Positions 32,704-40,000 of a DNA stretch of 40,000 bases are shown here, piece by piece; the stretch's first letter is position 1; each line of letters starts with the position of its first letter. A program made the position numbers and the translations under genes. The stretch spans positions 4,655,001-4,695,000 of the forward strand of contig NZ_SZNK01000001.1 of NCBI RefSeq assembly GCF_005217615.1. The letters are read 5' to 3'. The DNA comes from Brevibacillus antibioticus. Its GTDB lineage: Bacteria; Bacillota; Bacilli; Brevibacillales; Brevibacillaceae. The notes under the pieces are model-generated. The model was not told the DNA's origin. It searched no databases and worked only from the letters and a program-made list of their open reading frames with translations.

Positions 32704-33131
32704 TGCTTCTCCTCCGCATTTTCAACCATCATGTTATAGCTTTCAGTTATCTCGAATAATTCCCCCGTAGCGAGAAGCCGAAATGACACTGTTGCTTTAG
32801 CTTTTACATGACTGCCTTTTCTCCAGCCGTTCCCATCAAGCTCCAGCTGCACATCTTTGTGAAGGACTCCAATACCTTGTGCTAATTCCGATGTGCCTCG
32901 CTCTTTCGCATGGAATTTGGCCAAACCGAAATTGGGCTGCACTGCAGCAATTCTCCCTGCCTCATACGCAGCGGCCAATGCCTTTTGCTTGTTGTACATC
33001 ATGCTGAATTGGTCAAAGGAGAATACAATCAAGATCCAAACTAAAGGAAATACTAAAATAAACTCAATCATTTGGCTGCCTCGCTCATCTTTCACCCTCA
33101 CACGTATCACTCGTCCTATGCGTGCGATCAT
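32700..33131 (-). CDS. tadE: TadE-like minor pseudopilin
   Basis: It has 143 residues. The N-terminus RVKDERGSQMIEFILVFPLV has the prepilin site with glycine followed by a glutamate at +5, then the hydrophobic helix, and AYEAGRIAAVQPNFG after it, as in TadE proteins. TadV next door would cleave it. The start is ATG 33131, which overlaps the tadV stop (ATGA at 33128-33131); the same frame is open much further upstream inside tadV but that is not used. Functions as a minor subunit of the Flp pilus. Confidence 0.87.
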   Translation of the reverse strand: MIARIGRVIRVRVKDERGSQMIEFILVFPLVWILIVFSFDQFSMMYNKQKALAAAYEAGRIAAVQPNFGLAKFHAKERGTSELAQGIGVLHKDVQLELDGNGWRKGSHVKAKATVSFRLLATGELFEITESYNMMVENAEEKQ

Positions 33132-33625
33132 CCGTTTGCTCCGATGACATCTCGTATTGATTGGAAAACAAAAGCACCCAGCAAATATACGGCGTAGGGG
33201 AATGACAAGGCTGTTCTTTCCCTGTCTGGAAGCCATATTTGTCGATGAGCTGTCCATCCAGCTGCTATGATTTGAAGATTGTTGCGTAGGCGAGCCCAAT
33301 TTTGCGGATAGAACACCATAACAATCAGGCACATAACGATGGAATGCAAAAACAAAGAATACACCTCACTCCAGCTCGTCCAAGCACCAACAGCCATCAG
33401 CAACTTTTGATCCCCCATCCCCATCCCTTTTAAGATTACGGGACCAACTGTCAACAAAAAGGCTCCCGCCACACCTAGCAATGCTCCCGTTACTAATTCA
33501 CCTTCCCACTGATACCATAAGCCGACAGCAATCGTCGGGAAGACAAGAGTATTTGGTATTTTTCTTTGTCTCCAATCCATCCATGCTGCCATTCCTAACA
33601 AGCCCAGCAAGACTACGTTTGTCAT
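33128..33625 (-). CDS. tadV: Prepilin peptidase (TadV/CpaA, family A24)
   Basis: An aspartic membrane protease that trims Flp and TadE-like prepilins. Both catalytic aspartates are seen: Asp17 in AAWMDWRQRKIPN and the second in the GMGMGDQKLLMAVG motif at about residue 72. Several membrane helices surround them, and there is no N-terminal methylase domain, typical for the short TadV type of about 165 residues. It overlaps flp and tadE by four bases each. It is the only prepilin peptidase in the window. Confidence 0.93.
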   Translation of the reverse strand: MTNVVLLGLLGMAAWMDWRQRKIPNTLVFPTIAVGLWYQWEGELVTGALLGVAGAFLLTVGPVILKGMGMGDQKLLMAVGAWTSWSEVYSLFLHSIVMCLIVMVFYPQNWARLRNNLQIIAAGWTAHRQIWLPDRERTALSFPYAVYLLGAFVFQSIRDVIGANG

Positions 33626-33798
33626 TTGCTAATCTTTTCTTGCAGTTCCTTCAGCTTCTCGTCTTCGGCAGTGCCTAGCTGTGTCAGTGTCGGAATAAGC
33701 ACAATCAAGATGACGGCAATGATAATGACCATTTCCACGATCGTAACACCGTCCTCCTCATACCAAAAACGCTTGACGTAATCTGCGATGGCTCCCAT
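33622..33798 (-). CDS. flp: Flp-type type IVb pilin
   Basis: The major pilus subunit of the first Tad locus. The 58 residues hold a short leader ending in YEEDG, the cleavage site before VTIVEM with glutamate at +5, the hydrophobic helix VIIIAVILIVLIPTLTQLG and a charged tail. ATG 33798 lies eight bases after GAGGAG; an upstream GTG overlaps the ribosome site. A gap of about 90 bases separates it from tadC; the pilin is made in large amount in known systems, so its own signals are plausible, but I see no clear promoter. Confidence 0.92.
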   Translation of the reverse strand: MGAIADYVKRFWYEEDGVTIVEMVIIIAVILIVLIPTLTQLGTAEDEKLKELQEKISK

Positions 33799-33888
33799 TC
33801 CATTCACTCCTCATTGAGATTTTGGTTCTATTTTCACTCTGCCAAAAGACAGTGCCTCTCGCAAAAATATTTACGTGCGCTTATGTTT

Positions 33889-34803
33889 TTACAAGCTTTC
33901 TCCGATCCCGATGAATGCAGGACCCATCACCAAGAACAACAACGGCAGACCCATTAACAAAATGACAAAAGGCAACAACCTGATATTCAACCGATTCATA
34001 TGGGTAGCAGCTTCGTCTTCTTGTTGTCTCACTTGCTCCTCTACTTGGACAGACAACATTTGTGATAGACTAACCCCTTTTTTCATCGCCTCGTTCATCT
34101 CTAGCGCGATGGTAGTCAACGAATCTACCTCCCACCGAAAGGCCAGCTCTTCAAGTGCCTTTCTCCAGTTCCCATGCCTTTTTTCTCCCATTTCTAGGCT
34201 CGCGAGCTCTCTGCCAAGTCTTGCATCAAAACGCCTCGCTGTCTGCTTTACAGCCTGTTGCAATGGCATGCCTGCTTCAACCAATGACTGCACAATGCTG
34301 AAAAAGATAGGGACCTGCTCTCGAATTTCAGCTTTTGCTCGCTTGTCCGCCCGATCTAATAGCATGTTCGGCAACAAGTACAAAAATAAACTAATCGTTA
34401 GGGGAAGCCCATTCACCACACCGATTTTTTCACCATGAACCATAATTATCGACAATGAAGCTAGAGATGAAATGATGAAGCACATACTGATGAGTCGGAA
34501 CAAAACAATCTCTGTCAGACTTATATCGATCCCCAGACGCGCTAATGTTTCCTCTATTTTTTTCTTATCGACACCCGTCCATTTGTAGAAATACTGTAGC
34601 AGTACCTGGTTTTTCTCCAAGCTTCGAACCAGTGTCCACCTTTTTCGTCCTTGTTGAAACGATTGCTCAAGCTTGGCTTGTTTCTCGGAGTCAATCCTGC
34701 CCAAAAGTGTGGCGGAGATTGGTCCTCCCTTACTCACACAATACGGCAAGCCGTACAGAAATATAGCAACAGTCGCCAATATACTAAGTACGAGAACGAA
34801 CAT
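33889..34803 (-). CDS. tadC: TadC membrane platform protein
   Basis: A T2SF-domain inner-membrane protein that works with TadB as the platform for pilus assembly. Helices are at about residues 1-18, two in the middle (about 105-150) and one at the C-terminus (LLPFVILLMGLPLLFLVMGP). The cytoplasmic domain holds IFFSIVQSLVEAGMPLQQAV, ELASLEMGEKRHGNWRKALE and VDSLTTIALEMNEAMKKGVS, which is the typical F-domain pattern. The 304-residue length fits. ATG 34803 follows GGAGAGGG. Confidence 0.92.
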   Translation of the reverse strand: MFVLVLSILATVAIFLYGLPYCVSKGGPISATLLGRIDSEKQAKLEQSFQQGRKRWTLVRSLEKNQVLLQYFYKWTGVDKKKIEETLARLGIDISLTEIVLFRLISMCFIISSLASLSIIMVHGEKIGVVNGLPLTISLFLYLLPNMLLDRADKRAKAEIREQVPIFFSIVQSLVEAGMPLQQAVKQTARRFDARLGRELASLEMGEKRHGNWRKALEELAFRWEVDSLTTIALEMNEAMKKGVSLSQMLSVQVEEQVRQQEDEAATHMNRLNIRLLPFVILLMGLPLLFLVMGPAFIGIGESL

Positions 34804-34814
34804 TACACCCTCTC

Positions 34815-35711
34815 CTATGCTCCCCTGCTTATGCTTTTATGCGCAACATAACGAATTGCTTCTCCCCCAATCAAAATGGAAGCCAAGCTTCCCAAAATAA
34901 GAAACCGTCCCCCGATTGTGGCCGTTAGTGGTTCGAAATGATTGGGATTATTCACATACAACGCAATGACAAAGACAAACGGCATAACACTTAGTAAATT
35001 CACTTGTGCAACGATCTGTGCCATCGCTGCTTTTTGTCTACGGAGCGACTGTCTGCGCCGCAATATCGAAGAGGCAGCCAAATCGAGCGTTTTGGCCATA
35101 TCTCCGCCCATCTCACGTTGAATATGGACAATGGTCGCTAAATATTTGACATCTGCTGATCCTGTGCGTTCAAAGAATCGATTCATTACGTGCTCTAACG
35201 GAACTTGTGCCCGCAATAGCTCTACAATACGCCTGTATTCCTCTAATACGATTTCTGATAAAAATGGACTAGCTGCTACCTGTTCAAACGCATGCAAATA
35301 CGATGGAGAAGTACGTAAAGAACTGGCCATGAGACGAATCGCTTTTACATTGCCTGCTTCGAAATCGTCCTTTCGACGAGCTCCCCATACACTCACGAAC
35401 CGTTCGGTAAACATAATCCCTGCCAGCAAAGCAGGCAATGCCATCCACCAAGACTGCAAGATCTGACTACTCACACCAAAGGACGCGATCCCCAATAAAA
35501 AAGAGAGAGTCACATACTGGTTTACCCCCCACCCTGAGTGCGATTTCGCCAACCTTTCCTCAAACTGCTTCCAAATCGTTTTCCTGTCCTGTTGCAACCC
35601 CTCTACGATTTCGTGCTTCCCCGTCGGTTCTCGCATATACAATTTGTTGGGCAAGATCAATAACAGGATGGCCATCCCCATCCCGATTGCAACAGGTAAG
35701 CTAATGTCCAT
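34815..35711 (-). CDS. tadB: TadB membrane platform protein
   Basis: The partner of TadC. It has 298 residues with a helix at the N-terminus (DISLPVAIGMGMAILLLILP), a pair at about 65-105, the T2SF domain (VKAIRLMASSLRTSPSYLHA, EYRRIVELLRAQVPLEHVMN, IVHIQREMGGDMAKTLDLAA) and two C-terminal helices. The RRRQSLRRQKAAMAQIVAQ segment before the last helices is usual. ATG 35711 has AGGAGGGG upstream. Confidence 0.92.
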   Translation of the reverse strand: MDISLPVAIGMGMAILLLILPNKLYMREPTGKHEIVEGLQQDRKTIWKQFEERLAKSHSGWGVNQYVTLSFLLGIASFGVSSQILQSWWMALPALLAGIMFTERFVSVWGARRKDDFEAGNVKAIRLMASSLRTSPSYLHAFEQVAASPFLSEIVLEEYRRIVELLRAQVPLEHVMNRFFERTGSADVKYLATIVHIQREMGGDMAKTLDLAASSILRRRQSLRRQKAAMAQIVAQVNLLSVMPFVFVIALYVNNPNHFEPLTATIGGRFLILGSLASILIGGEAIRYVAHKSISRGA

Positions 35712-35722
35712 GCTTTCCCCTC

Positions 35723-37210
35723 CTATAGCGGTATTGGTTTGGTGAAAAAGACTTGCTCAATCTCCTCCCGAGACAAGCCTTTTTCTAGCCATCGCTTAAT
35801 CAGTCGCTCTGGGCGATAGCCTGTCCATTTGAAGTGACCCTTTACTCTCCCATTCTCAACCCCAGTTGCTTCGTACACGTAAATATCCTGCAAATACACC
35901 CGATCAGGGAGAACCTGTTTAATGTTGCAAGCTCGTTTTATCCATTCTTCATGCGATTGACCCGTCCCCACTACCTCCGTTATCGCAACCACCTTGCGAC
36001 TTCCATCTTCTTCAAAACGTTTTACTTGAACAATCAGATCCAGTGCTGAGCCGATCATTAAATTGCGCTCCTCAGCACTATACCCTTCATCTGCTTTTCC
36101 AAATAAAATAGGCAATGTTGAATCGACCAACGCTCGCGGTGAGTTTGCGTGCGCTGTACTCCAGCTACCCGGATGGTCCGTATTCATTGCCCAAAGCATA
36201 TCTACGATTTCTCCACCTCGTGTCTCACCGACCATGATGACATCCGGCCTTTTTCGCAAGGATAAACGAACACAATCCTTGATCGAAAACCCACCCTTCC
36301 CCTCGTAATTTGCAGGTTTCGCTAAAAATCTGCGCACAAAAGGATGTTGAAGCTTCATCTCTAAAACATCCTCAATCGTAATAATACTTAAGTGATCAGG
36401 GACATATTGGGAGATGAGATTGAGCATGTGTGTCTTGCCTGAGCCTGTTCCTCCACTGACAATGCCAGATGCACGAGATAAACGGACGGCTCTGTTTAAA
36501 AAGAGAAGCATCGGCTCGCAAATGGAACCATACCGCAAGTAGTCGGACTCGCTGAGTAGCTCACGGTGTTTTCTGATCGTGAGCATATGACCATCGGGAG
36601 AAATAGAACGATGCGTAGCAGCAACCCGGGAACCGTCTGGAAGCTGTGTATGTAGCTCTGCTTTTGTTTCATTGAACTCACGCCCCATTGTCGCTGCAAT
36701 CTGTTCCAATAAGCGCAACAGCTCTTCCTCATCGCGAAAAACAGCAATGTCCGGAGATTCAAGACGACCAGTACTTTTTCTTTCAATGACGAGATAGTTA
36801 TAGCGATGAAAAAGAATCTCCGTGATGTCGTTATCCTCTAATAAAGCGTCTAATGGGCCCCACCCCGTCAAAGAATGCAGCAGCCGTTTTACTTCTGCTT
36901 CCATTTGTATGGATGTCAGCGTCGTTTGCGACTCCAGCAGTATCCGAATATCTGCCGTCAGCTCATCCATAAAGAGTGAAGAGTGCTTTTCCTCCCATAA
37001 TCGCTTTCCGTATTTCTCAACAATCTGGGTACGAATCAACGTTTCTCTATCTGGCCCAACCCATTTTTCATTCGTCCGCTCGTGATCAGGGGCTTGCATC
37101 TTTTCGTGAAGCGTCGAAGGAACTCCCGTTATTCCTCTCCCCGATGATCGTAATTCTTGCGCTGTGCGGACTTGATTAGAAATGCCTAGCAACTGTTTTT
37201 TATCGAACAT
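35723..37210 (-). CDS. tadA: TadA secretion/assembly ATPase
   Basis: The hexameric motor of the Tad pilus on the cytoplasmic side. The core has GWGPLDALLEDNDITEILFH, LHTQLPDGSRVAATHRSISP, the P-loop SGGTGSGKTHML at about residues 252-263, the Asp box TIEDVLEMKL, Walker B RPDVIMVGETRGGE and the His box GSWSTAHANSPRALVD. All catalytic motifs are intact, in contrast to the altered P-loop of the second module's motor. ATG 37210 after GGGAGGG gives 495 residues; the frame is open for nine codons upstream. It starts 11 bases after tadZ. Confidence 0.96.
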   Translation of the reverse strand: MFDKKQLLGISNQVRTAQELRSSGRGITGVPSTLHEKMQAPDHERTNEKWVGPDRETLIRTQIVEKYGKRLWEEKHSSLFMDELTADIRILLESQTTLTSIQMEAEVKRLLHSLTGWGPLDALLEDNDITEILFHRYNYLVIERKSTGRLESPDIAVFRDEEELLRLLEQIAATMGREFNETKAELHTQLPDGSRVAATHRSISPDGHMLTIRKHRELLSESDYLRYGSICEPMLLFLNRAVRLSRASGIVSGGTGSGKTHMLNLISQYVPDHLSIITIEDVLEMKLQHPFVRRFLAKPANYEGKGGFSIKDCVRLSLRKRPDVIMVGETRGGEIVDMLWAMNTDHPGSWSTAHANSPRALVDSTLPILFGKADEGYSAEERNLMIGSALDLIVQVKRFEEDGSRKVVAITEVVGTGQSHEEWIKRACNIKQVLPDRVYLQDIYVYEATGVENGRVKGHFKWTGYRPERLIKRWLEKGLSREEIEQVFFTKPIPL

Positions 37211-37221
37211 AACACCCTCCC

Positions 37222-38625
37222 TTATCCCCATAACCATTTGAAAAGAGAAGTTTTCTCTTTTTGTTTCTCTTTTCCAGCAGCCTTCATTTGCTCCCCATCT
37301 ACGGGAAACAGTGCTTTTCCTAATGTCTCAATGGCTTCCTTGGCCGGAATTCTCCCTGACAGGAGCATGACTGGCGTTCCGGTGTTAATCGATTTTTTTA
37401 CTTCCACATCGTCAGGTATTGAGAAGATCTTTTTGCTAGGATGGAGCTGGAAATAGGCACGAATTTCATCTAGGGTAAACATTTCTTTCCGCTGCAAACG
37501 ATTCATGCAAATTTGAATGCGTTCTTCAGGGTACTCTGCTTCTCGCAACAGTTTCAACAATCGTTGAATATTTTCAATGGAGTCTACCACCGGATTTCCC
37601 ACCATCACGACATGTTCTGCAAAAAACAGAGCTTGAATCGTTGCATCTGTTGTATCAGGTGCCGTATCGATAAGAATGACGTCGTAGTTGCTTTGTTTTA
37701 ACGTTTCGAGAATCAGATATAAATGATAGTCACGGATTTCAAAGCTTTGCCGAATATCACGGGGGGACGTAAGCACATGCAAGCCTGTATCAGGATGAGC
37801 AACCACATATTTCTCGATATGTTGAGGAGATAACGGCAAGGCTTGTGCGTATTCCTGCCATTCCTCACTGCTAATGGAATACGGGTCTTTTCCTTGATCC
37901 TGAATAAACGAATGCAATTGAGCATCAAGATCCTTTACCCACGTAAAAAGATTAGGGGTACGCGGAAGATTCAAGGTAGTCGCAAATGTACCAAGATCAA
38001 GATTGAAGTCAACAGCGATTACCCGCAATGGAACCCCCTCGTTTTTTTGCATGGAAAAGAAAATCGCTAGCTCACGAGAAATAAATGTTTTTCCTACCCC
38101 ACCTTTGGGGCCATAAACAGTAACAAGCTGTTTGGGACGAATCATTTCAGAAACTTGACTATCTCTGATCGGCTCGGAGAATGAGGGTGGCTGGCTATGA
38201 TAGCTCTTGGTTTGTTCCTGGATTACATATTGGTGTTGTTGTGGAGCAGCTTCTGCTACCATACCTTGAGGCTGTATCATCATGGCTAACGCTTCGATCT
38301 GCCCTGGCTCAATGGGCTTGGTAATAACCCATAAACCTAAGTTCCGGAAAAAAGGCTCCCACATCAGTTCATTGCTTGAGCAAGCAGCAATAAATGAAAG
38401 ATGAGGAAAGGCTAGCCGAAACTGCTGACACAACACACCTCTTTCCGTTCCCTTTATACCACCCAGCAACACCAAATGGGGTTGGTTTGCCTGTAATTTC
38501 GCCCATGCGTCTTCCACTCCGAGTGCTTCCCCGCACACTTCGATCCATCTGCTGTTTATAAGTTGCGCCGTTAACAAACGAACTGAATCTCGATCATCAT
38601 CTACTATGAGCAAACGCCTTTTCAC
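37222..38625 (-). CDS. tadZ: TadZ/CpaE: atypical receiver plus MinD/ParA-like ATPase
   Basis: Positions the Tad machine in the cell. Residues 1-120 form a receiver domain that starts LLIVDDDRDSV. At the usual phosphorylation site it reads HLVLLGGIKG, with no aspartate, so it is a pseudo-receiver, as known for TadZ. From about residue 165 the ATPase domain follows with VYGPKGGVGKTFISRELAIF (deviant Walker A intact), VIAVDFNLDLGTFATTLNLP and YDVILIDTAPDTTDATIQAL. Overlaps cpaB by four bases. Confidence 0.92.
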   Translation of the reverse strand: MKRRLLIVDDDRDSVRLLTAQLINSRWIEVCGEALGVEDAWAKLQANQPHLVLLGGIKGTERGVLCQQFRLAFPHLSFIAACSSNELMWEPFFRNLGLWVITKPIEPGQIEALAMMIQPQGMVAEAAPQQHQYVIQEQTKSYHSQPPSFSEPIRDSQVSEMIRPKQLVTVYGPKGGVGKTFISRELAIFFSMQKNEGVPLRVIAVDFNLDLGTFATTLNLPRTPNLFTWVKDLDAQLHSFIQDQGKDPYSISSEEWQEYAQALPLSPQHIEKYVVAHPDTGLHVLTSPRDIRQSFEIRDYHLYLILETLKQSNYDVILIDTAPDTTDATIQALFFAEHVVMVGNPVVDSIENIQRLLKLLREAEYPEERIQICMNRLQRKEMFTLDEIRAYFQLHPSKKIFSIPDDVEVKKSINTGTPVMLLSGRIPAKEAIETLGKALFPVDGEQMKAAGKEKQKEKTSLFKWLWG

Positions 38626-39350
38626 TCATGCTCCTCCTTTTTAATACCCCAGCGTGTTTTCGTCTTCATTAACTCTGAAGCGAATATTGCGTCTCCTATT
38701 CCTGGATTTCCCCCATCCTTCACTGCAGCCAAGCCCAATCTAATTTTTCCATAATGAAGTGCGTGTGTTAGTAGAACAGCCTCATCACGTGTTAGGGAGA
38801 GAGTAACAGCTACCAGATTGGGATGATCACCTTCCATTTCGCGTTGAATGCCAATGATCGGCATGTTTTGCAATAGGAGTCCAGAATGTGCTCCTGCCTC
38901 ATCTTCAAAGGAAGCATAGACATGCACCCTTTCTCCGCTTGATACATGCGGTGAAACTCCTGCAACATTGTCTACGGGAATACTCATACCTGTCATTTTT
39001 TCGGTTATCACTCCGCTGCCTTGCGCATTACTTGTTCGCTCCAAATCACTTTGCAATAAAGGTCTGCCTCCCTTCACTTGACGGGTGAAGGCTAAACCGA
39101 TGAGACTCTGTCCTTCTTCCCATGGAATCAAGCCTGGAATTGGGGCAATGGGTTGTTGAAAGATCCCTCCCAGTTTCACTGTCAATGGCTCCATGTCACT
39201 CGCTTCAAGTAATTGGCCACTTTCTTTTTCCACTGTTGATCGCAATTGTATATAGGTCACTTGATGCGGCTTCAAAATGATGTAGGTCGCTACACCTATA
39301 CATGTTGCGAAAAGCAATATAGCCAATAGTCGTAACGGATGTATAGACAT
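38622..39350 (-). CDS. cpaB: CpaB/RcpC-type pilus assembly protein (SAF domain)
   Basis: First gene of the Tad locus. The 242 residues begin with one membrane helix (LRLLAILLFATCIGVATYII), then a SAF domain (ESGQLLEASDMEPLTVKLGG, ARQ-like FTRQVKGGRPLLQSDL) and the RcpC region with MSIPVDNVAGVSPHVSSGER and VAVTLSLTRDEAVLLTHALH. ATG 39350 follows GGAGGAGGGGGAG; the frame is open 35 codons upstream through terminator DNA and is not used there. The space from the rRNA terminator to the ribosome site is under 50 bases, so the promoter is unclear. Confidence 0.9.
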   Translation of the reverse strand: MSIHPLRLLAILLFATCIGVATYIILKPHQVTYIQLRSTVEKESGQLLEASDMEPLTVKLGGIFQQPIAPIPGLIPWEEGQSLIGLAFTRQVKGGRPLLQSDLERTSNAQGSGVITEKMTGMSIPVDNVAGVSPHVSSGERVHVYASFEDEAGAHSGLLLQNMPIIGIQREMEGDHPNLVAVTLSLTRDEAVLLTHALHYGKIRLGLAAVKDGGNPGIGDAIFASELMKTKTRWGIKKEEHE

Positions 39351-39399
39351 TCTCCCCCTCCTCTCCATTGTTTCTAGCGTAGGGGAGGATAGAGGGACA

Positions 39400-39440
39400 A
39401 AAAAAGAAAACAAAAAACCGTGCATTCGTTCTGCACGGTT
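39400..39440 (-). terminator. Second rRNA operon terminator
   Basis: A perfect 9-bp stem AACCGTGCA / TGCACGGTT with a 7-base loop is followed on the minus strand by TTTTTTGTTTTCTTTTTTT. It lies between the first rrn terminator and cpaB. Confidence 0.9.
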
Positions 39441-39449
39441 ACACTTATT

Positions 39450-39507
39450 ACACAAAAAAAGCTGTATTCTCCATTACTTTTTACAAGTAATCGGGAATAC
39501 AGCTTTT
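39450..39507 (-). terminator. First rRNA operon terminator
   Basis: A long two-part stem: AAAAGCTGTATTC pairs with GAATACAGCTTTT, and ATTACTT with AAGTAAT inside. On the minus strand it is followed by TTTTTTTG. It starts about 45 bases after the 23S 3' end, so a 5S gene does not fit in between. Confidence 0.9.
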
Positions 39508-39552
39508 CTCCTCATTCCTTCAAAACTGAATACGCATGATTGCTAAGTGTGT

Positions 39553-40000
<448 letters not shown>

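Noticed and set aside
32700..33332. A longer TadE-like protein starting at 33332
   Set aside because: The first 67 codons lie inside tadV in another frame and have no family features. ATG 33131 overlaps the tadV stop and gives a normal prepilin N-terminus.
39508..39552. tRNA or 5S gene after the 23S rRNA
   Set aside because: The space is only about 45 bases and has no cloverleaf or 5S sequence.

Overview
The window most likely comes from a Brevibacillus-type member of the Bacillales. The gene run lysS, greA, dusB, yazB, folK, folB, folP, pabC, pabA, pabB, cysK, a yacD-like gene and hslO is nearly the order known around lysS in Bacillus subtilis. Shine-Dalgarno sites are strong and purine-rich, and TTG and GTG starts are common. 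Every gene I accept lies on the minus strand, so transcription runs from high to low coordinates. The genus is an inference; the gene order and strand are seen directly.

Right edge to left. At 39553-40000 is the 3' end of a 23S rRNA gene, followed by two strong terminators and no 5S gene. About 50 bases later a complete Tad (tight adherence, type IVb pilus) locus begins: cpaB, tadZ, tadA, tadB, tadC, flp pilin, tadV prepilin peptidase, tadE and a tadG-like gene (39350-32194). Then come three genes of unknown function (32102-30179). They lead into a second, very divergent Tad-like module (30176-22152): a ParA-like protein that has lost its P-loop lysines, a CpaB-like protein, a TadZ/CpaE-like protein that has also lost them, a TadA-like motor with an intact P-loop, two TadB/TadC-like membrane proteins, and seven proteins with a hydrophobic N-terminus and no recognisable prepilin cleavage site. 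This second module is the best candidate in the window for an undescribed system.

From 22083 to 12520 lie a DUF3870-type gene, a cluster for uptake and breakdown of cell-wall peptides (oppBCD, oppA, then the ykfB-like L-Ala-D/L-Glu epimerase, the ykfC-like NlpC/P60 endopeptidase and an oppF/ykfD-like ATPase), and a sigma-70 paralogue with altered promoter-melting residues. The transporter would bring in murein peptides, YkfC would cut the gamma-D-Glu bond, and the epimerase would convert L-Ala-D-Glu to L-Ala-L-Glu.

From 12329 to 1 is the conserved housekeeping block: hslO (redox chaperone), a PrsA/YacD-like foldase, cysK, the folate operon, then dusB, greA and lysS. The folate run is interrupted by phoA (secreted alkaline phosphatase) and a small tatA, set off by terminators on both sides. 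The coaX and ftsH genes that precede hslO in B. subtilis are absent here; the sigma factor and peptide-transport cluster occupy that place. No gene-free stretch exceeds 300 bases. I found no tRNA, CRISPR array, insertion sequence or prophage.
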